Shown piece after piece: positions 1-6,761 of a DNA stretch of 8,957 nucleotides. Source of the stretch: Pseudothermotoga sp. (GTDB lineage Bacteria; Thermotogota; Thermotogae; Thermotogales; DSM-5069); NCBI GenBank assembly GCA_028276125.1, contig JAPYWY010000051.1:1-8957 (forward strand), written 5' to 3'. Position 1 is the stretch's first letter; the number at the start of each line of letters is the position of its first letter. A program made the position numbers and the translations under genes. The notes beneath the pieces were generated by a model. It had not been told where the DNA came from, ran no database searches, and saw only the letters and a list, made by a program, of their open reading frames with translations.

Positions 1-1092
1 AACGTCCATCATGCCGTAATACTTGGACACGTCGGCTCGACCTGTGAACAGAACCTTGTCTTCCAAACCGAGTCGTCTCACCAATCCGAGACATTTTTGG
101 TAGTAATCTTCGTCCTCGTCGGTGGGACCTATGATGTAGAGTTTCGAATTCGGCACTTCCTTGATCACTATGTCGAACGCTTTGATACCCGTCGTTATCC
201 CTTTGATCGGCACTACTCGTCCGACAATCGCGATGTTGAATCCGTCGTGCTCCATTCTCTGTATCTTCGAAAACTTCTCCACGTCGATGCCGTTGGGTAT
301 CACGCGCATCTTGCTGAAATCCGCATTCAATTCCAACTGGAAGAGTTGATTCTTCTCGAAAAGGGTTGTCAGAACATCGCACTCCATATAGACCGTTTCG
401 CTTATGAGCCTGAAGATTTCTATCCAGGGTTTCTTGTACACTTCTGGCACACTCGACGATTTCGTTATCTCGATCTCCCTCTCCCTGTGATAGATCCCGT
501 GCTCCGTCACGATCAGTTTTCCTCCGTGAACGTACTTTCCACTCAGAGCACTGAGCGATGCGTAACCCGTCGTGGTCGCGTGGTACACGTCGGCTTTCGG
601 TGGGAGCGACTGGATGGCGCTAAGTATGGGAACCATGAAACCTATCACGGTCCAGTAAAAACCTGTGAAACCCTCCTGAGGAAAGTACTTCTCGTAGATC
701 TCAATGATGAAATTCCAAAACGATCTTTCTTGCAACACCCAGTCCAAGTGTTTCCCCGCAACGGAACGAAGCACGCGCGCGAAGAAGTGTGCCCTGTCTT
801 CTTTGAGTGCTATCAGCTGTCTCACGTTGTCGAGAATCTCCTGCTCGTTCAACGAACCTTCCAACCTCGAAAAGTCACACGAGAAGAGGAGATACTCGTA
901 AACGCGTTTCAGATTCTTCGGTATTTTGTAGGCGAAAGGTTTGTTCCAACGCCAAGGCGCCAGGTGCACCACGTCGAATTCGATGTCTGGCATGTTCTCA
1001 ACGAGCATCTGAACCCAAGAAGAAACACCGCCTGTTATGTATGGGTAAGTCCCCTCCACCAGTATGCACACGCGCACTTCATAGTCCCTCAC
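1..1092 (-). CDS. PelF-like GT4 family glycosyltransferase, 3' end cut by window edge
   Basis: This gene lacks an ATG; I read it from a GTG at 1092, preceded by AAGGA with a 6-nt spacer and by two in-frame TAA codons 13-18 nt upstream, so no earlier start is possible. The 364 visible codons match the PelF type of GT4 retaining glycosyltransferase, which is cytosolic and uses nucleotide sugars to build exopolysaccharide. Seen: CILVEGTYPYITGGVSSW at residues 9-26, where PelF proteins carry the EGTYP...GGVSSW N-terminal motif; VTEHGIYHRERE at 195-206; TTLFEKNQ at 242-249; IPNGID at 265-270; VGRVVPIKG at 290-298; IGPTDEDEDYY at 321-331; and VLFTGRADVSKYY at 347-359. PelF proteins are usually about 470-500 residues, so roughly 100-130 are missing beyond position 1. 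It lies 45 nt after the DUF3298 gene and is probably cotranscribed with it. No other pel gene is in view, so a specific polymer cannot be assigned. Confidence 0.9.
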   Translation of the reverse strand, partial: MRDYEVRVCILVEGTYPYITGGVSSWVQMLVENMPDIEFDVVHLAPWRWNKPFAYKIPKNLKRVYEYLLFSCDFSRLEGSLNEQEILDNVRQLIALKEDRAHFFARVLRSVAGKHLDWVLQERSFWNFIIEIYEKYFPQEGFTGFYWTVIGFMVPILSAIQSLPPKADVYHATTTGYASLSALSGKYVHGGKLIVTEHGIYHREREIEITKSSSVPEVYKKPWIEIFRLISETVYMECDVLTTLFEKNQLFQLELNADFSKMRVIPNGIDVEKFSKIQRMEHDGFNIAIVGRVVPIKGITTGIKAFDIVIKEVPNSKLYIIGPTDEDEDYYQKCLGLVRRLGLEDKVLFTGRADVSKYYGMMDV

Positions 1093-1098
1093 GGTCGA

Positions 1099-1103
1099 TC
1101 CTT
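1099..1103 (-). promoter_or_regulatory. Ribosome binding site that fixes the GTG start of the glycosyltransferase
   Basis: The minus strand reads AAGGA, then 6 nt, then GTG at 1092. This is the only start candidate downstream of the in-frame TAA TAA pair, and it agrees with the N-terminal PelF motif beginning a few residues later. Confidence 0.75.
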
Positions 1104-1137
1104 GTTATTATCGGCTCAAACTATCTTTCTTCAGACG

Positions 1138-1851
1138 TCAAAACGAGAACTTCAGACCATCTTGGAACTTCGACCAAGGAATCGTGATGTCCAAGATTCC
1201 AAGCGAGAAAGGGCTAACAATGTACGGTGGAAAGTGCAGTGTCAAACCCACTTTAGAAACCGTGAAAGCGAGCTGCTCCAAGTTCAACTGTCGCAGTTCA
1301 TCCACAGCGTTCGGAAGGAACATTTTTGGTTGGCTCTTGATCTGTTCAATCAAATATTGCTTGATGCGTCCTTCGTAGTTGAAAGAGTCGTTGAAGAGAT
1401 CTCTCAGTTTTAAAATCTTGCGTTCAACGAGATCGACCGTGTAGCTGAAGACGTTCAAATGCTCGTGTACTCCGCCCGTGTAGTGAGAAACGTAGATGAC
1501 ACAACTCAAAAGCTCATCGGACAGGTACGTCACGATCGTTCTGGACCACAAACTGTAAGGCAAGCTCGAAGACAATAGCGGATCGTTTTGTACCCATTTC
1601 GCATCCTCGAGCACGCTATTCACGAGCGACGTGAACCTTTCTTCGATCTCCCCGTTGAGACTCTTCGAAAACTCCACATCCTTGGCAATTTTCAACCAAG
1701 GCATTCGAAGATCCACCTTGATCAGTTCATTTTCGAACCTCTTTTCCAAGATCTTCAGCTCGATCAGATCGGTGAATTCATCTTGAAAGCTCAACGATAC
1801 AGCTACTGAAATCGTGAGAAAAAGAAAAAAGATCAGCAGCAGCTTTCTCAC
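1138..1851 (-). CDS. Membrane-anchored or secreted DUF4163/DUF3298 (RsiV/PdaC-type) domain protein
   Basis: The protein has 237 residues from the GTG at 1851. I prefer this start to the ATG at 1881 because AGGAG sits 8 nt upstream of the GTG, the ATG has no good site, and the GTG start gives a compact signal sequence: VRKLLL followed by a hydrophobic stretch to about residue 21. The extra-cytoplasmic part is an alpha-helical segment (about 25-85) followed by a module resembling DUF4163/DUF3298. Seen: SHYTGGVHEHLN at 122-133, where this family carries YYTGGAHG-like sequence; KLRDLF at 148-153; and FPPYIVSPFSLG at 207-218, matching the family's FxPYxIxPYxxG motif. The family occurs in RsiV-type anti-sigma factors and in PdaC-type peptidoglycan deacetylases, but no catalytic deacetylase domain is present here. 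The module probably binds cell-wall or polysaccharide ligands, which is inference. The neighbouring PelF-like gene suggests an envelope role. No sigma-factor gene is adjacent. Confidence 0.75.
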   Translation of the reverse strand: MRKLLLIFFLFLTISVAVSLSFQDEFTDLIELKILEKRFENELIKVDLRMPWLKIAKDVEFSKSLNGEIEERFTSLVNSVLEDAKWVQNDPLLSSSLPYSLWSRTIVTYLSDELLSCVIYVSHYTGGVHEHLNVFSYTVDLVERKILKLRDLFNDSFNYEGRIKQYLIEQIKSQPKMFLPNAVDELRQLNLEQLAFTVSKVGLTLHFPPYIVSPFSLGILDITIPWSKFQDGLKFSF

Positions 1852-1859
1852 TCTCACCA

Positions 1860-1864
1860 CTCCT
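1860..1864 (-). promoter_or_regulatory. Ribosome binding site supporting the GTG start at 1851
   Basis: AGGAG on the minus strand lies 8 nt before GTG 1851. The alternative ATG at 1881 is preceded only by GACGGG. An AT-rich TAAAAT hexamer at 1872-1877 lies just upstream and could be a -10 element, which would place the transcript start inside the longer ORF and favour the shorter protein. No convincing -35 accompanies it. Confidence 0.5.
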
Positions 1865-1910
1865 GACCGATATTTTATCATCCCGTCATAGGTGAAACAG
1901 TTCAGACATC

Positions 1911-2096
1911 TTACACTTCATTGTAGAAGACAACACCTATTCCAGCGCACAACATAGAAAACAACATGGCCCGAATTAACGTCCATCGCGGAAAGAGTCG
2001 GAGGTCACGATAGCACTCACACACAAGTTGCCGTACGAGACGGTTCACGGGTTTTTGTGGGCTGATCCTGCAAAGAGCACTTTCGTACCGGGTCAT
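1911..2096 (-). CDS. Possible small membrane protein, 61 codons, uncertain
   Basis: The ATG at 2096 directly follows the TAA stop of the isomerase gene (TAAATG), preceded by AGGGGG, a purine tract that could serve as a ribosome binding site although the spacing is only about 3 nt. The start codon lies in the loop of a GGGT-AAATG-ACCC hairpin. The product is basic and arginine-rich in its first 40 residues (RLVRQL, RDLRLFPR) and hydrophobic near the end (LIRAMLFSMLCAGIGVVFY, about 40-58), so it could be a tail-anchored membrane peptide. I recognise no family. Abutment with the operon supports expression; the short length, several cysteines, rarely used codons and lack of homology evidence argue against it. 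If it is not a gene, 1852-2096 is a 245-nt intergenic stretch in which I see no clear terminator hairpin with a T tract and no convincing promoter. Confidence 0.3.
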   Translation of the reverse strand: MTRYESALCRISPQKPVNRLVRQLVCECYRDLRLFPRWTLIRAMLFSMLCAGIGVVFYNEV

Positions 2097-3500
2097 TTAC
2101 CCCCTGTGCCAGTAAATCTCGATGCCTTTGTATTTCTCCAGGGCTTCTTTGATAGCTTTGGCCGTTCGTGAGAGATTGATTGCCACATGGTGTTCAAAAC
2201 CGTTTGAACATATGTAATTCATGAGCTCCTGCAACTTCTCAACTCGAGCAATTCCTCTTGAACCAAAGGTTTTTGGGTCCTCAGGAACTATTTCGCCTTC
2301 TCCAACGTATCCTATGAGCTTACCTTCAAGATCGTTACTGGACAATCTGAAGAACGTGAACGGTCCAGACTTGATTTTTCCGGCACAAGCTCCGTACGCG
2401 TTCTGACTACCAACGGTTGTGCCTATCACATCCGCAAATCTTATTTCGGCTGTCTCATATATAGAGACTGGGAAGTTACCACAATGGAACAAGATCGTTT
2501 CATCATCCGAAGTGTAATTGTTGTTCCAGTCGACGATTGCCGATGGCTTGCCTGAAGCCGCTTGTAAGATGTACATCGACAGAGCTCCCATCACGTCGAC
2601 TTCGCAAGCGCTCGGTTTCAGCCTTTCGCTCAACAAACTCATGACCGTGCACGGAGTGATGTGCAACTGTTTTTCCAAGATTGTCCAGCACTGGATCGCA
2701 ACGGCATCTATTTGATTTTCCTCTATCCATTCTTCCAACACGAGAGACAACCTTGCCATCGTCTCTAAAACTTCTCTTGGAACTATCCGGACCACATACC
2801 TTTTCTTGACATCCTCGATCCACTGATCGATCTTCCCTCGATCCTTGATCTGTTGGATTTTGAAAAGTATCTCGGACAGGTCTATGGTTTCCACGCTCAC
2901 TCCAATAGCTTCAAGCAACTTCTCTGAGAACCTGACGGTGTTGAACGCGTTGGGACGAGCCCCAACCGCTCCAATTCTTACTCTCTTTAGGGATCTCACA
3001 ATACTGCAGACACTGGCAAACCATTCTATATCCTGTTCAAAAAACGCTGAATCTACGTCCTCGGTGTGTTTTGAAGTCAGAGAGAAAGGAATACCAAACT
3101 GCTTGAGGTTGTTGCAGACCGATATCTTTCCACAGAAGCTATCCCGTCTGTTTGCCAAATCAAGCTTTTCAGGATCGTCATTGAAGGCATGAACAAGCAC
3201 CGGAACGTTTAGATCGCTCATTCTTATTGCTTGCGCGATCGATTTTTCATCACCAAAATTTGGTAGAGTCACTATGATGCCATCAATCTTATTTGCATTT
3301 TCGGCGAACAGTTTTGCACATTTTCTCGCGTCTGAGAAGGTCTCAACCGCTCCCAATTTTGTGTCCGCCGGTGAGAGACAAATGACTTCGAAACCCATTT
3401 CTTCAAGCTTGTTCATGATTCTTTCTCTACCAGAAGCGACCAGAGAATCCGGAAAGAAGTCCCTGTTTCCCACGATCAAACCGAAGCACGTCTTCTTCAT
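2097..3500 (-). CDS. L-fucose/L-arabinose isomerase-like protein (COG2407 type), probable sugar aldose-ketose isomerase
   Basis: The chosen ATG at 3500 gives 467 residues; GAGGTGA lies 5 nt upstream. A GTG at 3509 would add three residues but would use up that binding site. The fold family is the metal-dependent FucI/AraA group, which interconverts aldoses and ketoses in the cytosol. Numbered from ATG 3500, the expected Mn-binding residues can be placed: E300 in ACEVDVMG, D324 in AIVDWNNN, and a histidine near 437-438 in NGFEHHVAINLS. H339 in FHCGNFP is also conserved in the family. The N-terminal half is a Rossmann-like region (GLIVGNRDFFP, then DGIIVTLPNFGDEKSI near residues 73-88). It is shorter than E. 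coli FucI (about 590 residues), as expected for the COG2407 subgroup. It follows the kinase by 10 nt. The context suggests it converts the imported sugar to the ketose used by that kinase. The substrate is unknown; a non-isomerase role cannot be excluded. Confidence 0.85.
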   Translation of the reverse strand: MKKTCFGLIVGNRDFFPDSLVASGRERIMNKLEEMGFEVICLSPADTKLGAVETFSDARKCAKLFAENANKIDGIIVTLPNFGDEKSIAQAIRMSDLNVPVLVHAFNDDPEKLDLANRRDSFCGKISVCNNLKQFGIPFSLTSKHTEDVDSAFFEQDIEWFASVCSIVRSLKRVRIGAVGARPNAFNTVRFSEKLLEAIGVSVETIDLSEILFKIQQIKDRGKIDQWIEDVKKRYVVRIVPREVLETMARLSLVLEEWIEENQIDAVAIQCWTILEKQLHITPCTVMSLLSERLKPSACEVDVMGALSMYILQAASGKPSAIVDWNNNYTSDDETILFHCGNFPVSIYETAEIRFADVIGTTVGSQNAYGACAGKIKSGPFTFFRLSSNDLEGKLIGYVGEGEIVPEDPKTFGSRGIARVEKLQELMNYICSNGFEHHVAINLSRTAKAIKEALEKYKGIEIYWHRG

Positions 3501-3505
3501 GCCCT

Positions 3506-3512
3506 TCACCTC
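3506..3512 (-). promoter_or_regulatory. Ribosome binding site deciding the isomerase start
   Basis: GAGGTGA on the minus strand overlaps the TGA stop of the kinase gene and lies 5 nt before ATG 3500. The GTG at 3509 falls inside this site, so it is unlikely to be the main start. Confidence 0.7.
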
Positions 3513-4983
3513 ACACTTTGAGAATGGCCCTCTGAACGGCTCCTTTCCAACCTTTTATGCATTTTTCTCTATCTACTTCATTCATCCTCGGATAGTAATA
3601 CACACGCTCAGCTTCAAAGTTCCTAGGATCGATCAGCGACATTTTCTTTGCTGCCAACAGTGCAACTCCTAAAGCAGAACAGTCCTCAAATTTGTTCACA
3701 GCCACAGGCACGTTCAAGATGTCAGATTGAAACTGCATCAAGAACGTGTTCTTTGTGGCACCTCCGTCAGCTCTCAATTCTCGGGGTGTAACACCTGCCT
3801 CTTCGCACAACGCAGTGAACAGATCATAAACCTGATAGGCGATTGATTCAATAGCGGCCCTGGCGATGTGAGATTTGTTTGTTCGACGACTCATACCACA
3901 TATCAGTGCGCGCGCATCGTTTTCCCAATACGGCGCACCCAAACCAGCGAAAGCTGGGACAAGGTAAATACCGTCGTTGTCTTCGACCGACACTGCGAGT
4001 CTTTCAATTTCTTCGACCGAACTTGCCAGCCCCATTTGTTCAACAAGCCATTTAATCGTGTCGCCAGAGCTGTGTATGTTACCTTCGGCAACGAAGTCGA
4101 CCTCGCCTTCCTGGAACCAACCAACTGAAAGAACCCCAGATTTTAGCCTCGGTTTGGTGTCTTTGACATTTATCATGATCGACGTGCCTGTGCCGTAGGT
4201 CGCTTTCGTATCTCCTAACTCGAATCCGAGTTGTCCATAGAGAGCCGCACTCGAATCTCCCATTATACCCAATATTGGAACCGCATGAGGTAAGATTCCA
4301 TCAAGATTTGTATAGCCAACGACAGAATCAGAATCGACCAGAGCGGGCAATCTTATTCCGGAGATTTCGAAGATATCGAGCAATTCTTCATCCCATTTCA
4401 GTGTGTTTATATTCAGAAGGAGTGTTCTACTCGCGTTTGAGTAGTCGCTGGCATGCACCTTGCCCTTTGTTAAGTTCCACACCAACCAGCTGTCTATCGT
4501 GCCGACGTACAAATCTCCTTCGACTAGCTTTTCTTTGACTTCCTTCACGTTCTTCACGAGCCATGTTATTTTGCTCGCTGAGAAGTATGGGTCGATCAAC
4601 AACCCCGTTTTATCCCTCACGATGCCATCGTATCCTCTGTTCTTCAGCGATTCGCAAATTTCCTTTCCCCTCTGACATTGCCATACTACTGCGTTGTAAA
4701 GTGGTTTACCACTACCATCCCAAACCACAACAGTCTCGCGCTGATTGGTTATCGAGACAGCCAGTACATTGTCTTTCGGAACGTTATGAAGGACCTCGCG
4801 ACAGGCCTCGTACATTCTTTTCACTATCTCTCTTGGGTCGTGTTCAACCCAGCCAGGCATAGGATAGTACTGCTTATGATTCTTTGTTGCTTTCGCCACC
4901 AAACTCAAGTTCGTATCGAAAAGAAACACCTTTGTCCCCACGGTGCTCTGATCGATTGAGAGAATGAAGCTGCTATCTACCAT
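3511..4983 (-). CDS. FGGY-family carbohydrate kinase, glycerol-kinase-like subgroup
   Basis: The 490-residue protein has the full length of FGGY kinases (two actin-like domains; ATP-dependent phosphorylation of a polyol or ketose in the cytosol). Similarity to glycerol kinase is clear: GWVEHDP at 44-50, SITNQRET at 77-84, VVWQ at 99-102, DPYFSASKITW at 131-141, GTIDSWLVW at 161-169, FAGLGAPYW at 345-353 and ADGGATKNTFLMQFQSDI at 405-422. Glycerol-contacting residues of E. coli GlpK mostly have equivalents: R82, E83, W101, Y133 and D243. However, the GDQQAAL motif is GDSSAAL here (S244 and S245 for two glutamines), and the TGCF motif is TGTS (S268 for GlpK Phe270). The phosphate loop is DQSTVGTK rather than DQGTTSSR. 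These changes suggest a substrate other than glycerol, possibly the ketose made by the adjacent isomerase. The start overlaps the upstream gene's end by 11 nt; GAGGAGG lies 7 nt before the ATG. Confidence 0.9.
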   Translation of the reverse strand: MVDSSFILSIDQSTVGTKVFLFDTNLSLVAKATKNHKQYYPMPGWVEHDPREIVKRMYEACREVLHNVPKDNVLAVSITNQRETVVVWDGSGKPLYNAVVWQCQRGKEICESLKNRGYDGIVRDKTGLLIDPYFSASKITWLVKNVKEVKEKLVEGDLYVGTIDSWLVWNLTKGKVHASDYSNASRTLLLNINTLKWDEELLDIFEISGIRLPALVDSDSVVGYTNLDGILPHAVPILGIMGDSSAALYGQLGFELGDTKATYGTGTSIMINVKDTKPRLKSGVLSVGWFQEGEVDFVAEGNIHSSGDTIKWLVEQMGLASSVEEIERLAVSVEDNDGIYLVPAFAGLGAPYWENDARALICGMSRRTNKSHIARAAIESIAYQVYDLFTALCEEAGVTPRELRADGGATKNTFLMQFQSDILNVPVAVNKFEDCSALGVALLAAKKMSLIDPRNFEAERVYYYPRMNEVDREKCIKGWKGAVQRAILKV

Positions 4984-5932
4984 GTGTAAGCCTCCTCAAA
5001 AATGCCTGGACCCTCGTGGCAATGCCCACTGAATCGAGACCGTAGTGTGAGAAGACTTCCTCCTGTCTTCCAGTTACGGGAAATTCGTCGGGTATGCCCA
5101 AGATCTCAATGGGTACAGGAAAGTTCTTTCCAAGGATGGCCGAGACCGCTTCGCCTAAACCACCGTGAACGCTGTGTTCTTCAACTGTAACGACCTTACC
5201 GGTGTTCCGAGCAGAGTTTATTATTATCTCTTCGTCAATTGGCTTTACACTCGGCATATCTATCAGCGTAACCTCGATACCCTCTTTAGACAAGATTTCA
5301 CAAGCCTTCAGCGCATGCCAGACGATTTCTCCACAAGCAATGATAGTTACGTCAGATCCGTTTCTCAGAACATACCCTTTAGCGATCTCGAAGCACGGTT
5401 GATCGTGAACGAATGGTATCGGGTTCCTACCGATCCTTATGTAAGCGGGCCTTTCCCTATTGACAACGTATTTCACAACGGCGTAAGCTTGGTTCGCGTC
5501 GCACGGCAGGATGACATCTATGTTCGGTATGGCTCGAAAAGCTGCTATATCGTGTAAGGAATGATGAGTGCTACCGAGAGGACCATAGCTCACACCACCG
5601 CTGACGCCTATGATCTTCACGTTCGCCCCAGTGTACGCCACATCGTTTTTGACCTGCTCAAAGGCTCTCGCCGAATAGAAACAGGCAGGTCCAAGAACAA
5701 ATGACTTCTTACCACAGAGGGAAAGTCCAGCTGCGATACCAATCGCGGACTGCTCAGCTATTCCAACTTCTATCGCTCTTTCGGGAAAAGATTCGAAGAA
5801 TTCCGTGATGGCTGCCGATCCACGCGCATCGGAGGTGACAACCACGATCGTTTCATCTTCCCTTGCCAGCTCCATGAGAGCTTGAGCAACCATTTGCCTT
5901 GATGCCATTTTTGATTTCTCACTCATGGGCAT
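4973..5932 (-). CDS. Transketolase, C-terminal subunit (pyrimidine-binding and C-terminal domains)
   Basis: This 319-residue protein is the second half of a split transketolase, a thiamine-diphosphate enzyme that moves two-carbon ketol units between sugar phosphates in the cytosol. Seen: the catalytic glutamate that activates the cofactor, E60 in VGIAEQSAIGIAAG (57-69); VSYGPLGSTHHSLHDIA at 114-130, with H123/H124 and D128 in the region where transketolases bind donor and phosphate; and RPAYIRIGRNP at 161-171. The transketolase C-terminal domain follows: GSDVTIIACGE at 192-202 and VVTVEEHSVHGGLGEAV at 247-263. The ATG at 5932 has AAGGAG only 4 nt away, while an ATG at 5926 lies 10 nt from it; either could be used, giving 14 or 8 nt of overlap with the N-terminal subunit gene. 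Overlap on both sides implies translational coupling, fitting equal production of the two subunits. Related split-enzyme families (deoxyxylulose phosphate synthase, 2-oxo-acid dehydrogenase E1) are less likely given the sugar context. Confidence 0.93.
   Translation of the reverse strand: MPMSEKSKMASRQMVAQALMELAREDETIVVVTSDARGSAAITEFFESFPERAIEVGIAEQSAIGIAAGLSLCGKKSFVLGPACFYSARAFEQVKNDVAYTGANVKIIGVSGGVSYGPLGSTHHSLHDIAAFRAIPNIDVILPCDANQAYAVVKYVVNRERPAYIRIGRNPIPFVHDQPCFEIAKGYVLRNGSDVTIIACGEIVWHALKACEILSKEGIEVTLIDMPSVKPIDEEIIINSARNTGKVVTVEEHSVHGGLGEAVSAILGKNFPVPIEILGIPDEFPVTGRQEEVFSHYGLDSVGIATRVQAFLRRLTHGR
4991..4997 (-). promoter_or_regulatory. Strong ribosome binding site for the kinase
   Basis: GAGGAGG with a 7-nt spacer before ATG 4983, located inside the last codons of the upstream transketolase gene. 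It is the best match to the 16S rRNA tail in the operon, so the kinase may be translated efficiently even without coupling. Confidence 0.75.
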
Positions 5933-6761
5933 CGAGCTCCTTCAACTTCTCGTCGAGCTCCATCATCGCCATTCGGAACTCCTCGTCGTTTGGAACCTTG
6001 TGGTGCCAGTCTTTGTTGTTCTCGATGAAGGAAACACCTCTGCCTTTTATCGTGTGTGCTATGACAAGGTGTGGTTTTCCCCTCTCAACTGGTAAACCTT
6101 TGAACGTGTTGATCAACTTTTCTATATCATGGCCATCGACATGGATGACACGCCAGCCGAATGCAGTCCATTTCTGCTCAAGGTTCTCGAGCCTCAGGAT
6201 CTCCTCTGTACGGCCACTTATTTGAAGCTTGTTTCTGTCCACAATGCCCACGAGATTGTCCAGGCCATAATGCGCAGCTATTTGAGCGGCTTCCCACACA
6301 GAACCTTCGTCCAGCTCACCATCGCCCATCAACACGTAGACCTTGTAACCAGCAGAATCAATCTTAGCAGCGATAGCCATGCCAACTCCAACCGCCAGAC
6401 CATGCCCAAGAGCACCGGTATTCACTTCCACCCCGGGGACCTTCGTTGTGGGATGTCCCGTTAGGTAGGATCCAAATTGACAGTAACTCTCGAGGTCACT
6501 AACAGGAAAGAAGCCGAGATCAGCGAGCACAGCGTAATAGCTTTCGACACTGTGGCCCTTGCTCATAACGAACCTGTCTCTATCGGGTAACTTGGGGTTC
6601 TTCGGATCCATTTTCATGACTCCGTAAAAAAGGGCGACAAGGATTTCCACACACGACAGGGACCCACCCGTATGGCCACTCTTAGCATTGTAGATCATCT
6701 GAAGAGCCGTCTTTCTGATCTGTATTGCTTTCTTTTTCAGTATCTTCGTTTGTTCCATCAC
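5919..6761 (-). CDS. Transketolase, N-terminal subunit (thiamine diphosphate-binding domain)
   Basis: This 280-residue protein is the first half of the split transketolase and should form a heteromer with the product of the overlapping downstream gene. Seen: the cofactor diphosphate motif GDGELDEGSVWEAA at 146-159 with the closing asparagine N177 in IVDRNKLQ; transketolase histidines in AKSGHTGGSLS (H30), MSKGH (H70), TGHP (H103) and GALGHGL (H120); HTIKGRGVSFIE at 236-247; and the following WHH (252-254), the place of the later active-site histidine. The start is GTG at 6761, on the base after the permease TGA, with AAAGGGA upstream ending 9 nt away; an ATG at 6758 removes one residue and is equally plausible. 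Its placement inside a sugar-uptake operon suggests a dedicated enzyme for that sugar's phosphate rather than the sole housekeeping transketolase, which is inference. Confidence 0.94.
   Translation of the reverse strand: MMEQTKILKKKAIQIRKTALQMIYNAKSGHTGGSLSCVEILVALFYGVMKMDPKNPKLPDRDRFVMSKGHSVESYYAVLADLGFFPVSDLESYCQFGSYLTGHPTTKVPGVEVNTGALGHGLAVGVGMAIAAKIDSAGYKVYVLMGDGELDEGSVWEAAQIAAHYGLDNLVGIVDRNKLQISGRTEEILRLENLEQKWTAFGWRVIHVDGHDIEKLINTFKGLPVERGKPHLVIAHTIKGRGVSFIENNKDWHHKVPNDEEFRMAMMELDEKLKELDAHE

Noticed and set aside
97..1413. A 438-codon open frame on the plus strand, the longest in the left part of the window
   Set aside because: It is antisense to, and in codon register with, the PelF-like and DUF3298 genes; it stays open because those genes hardly use TTA, CTA and TCA codons. 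It starts with TTG, its product is rich in Arg, His and Val with no recognisable motif, and the minus-strand reading has clear family motifs throughout.
1956..2063. Short plus-strand open stretch reading TWPELTSIAERVGGHD and onward opposite the small uncertain ORF
   Set aside because: It has no start codon with a binding site, runs only about 35 codons before a TGA, and matches nothing I recognise.
2503..2823. A 106-codon minus-strand open frame in another frame inside the isomerase gene
   Set aside because: It sits within the region encoding the isomerase metal site, is Arg/Gly/Asp rich, and has no independent binding site or family resemblance.
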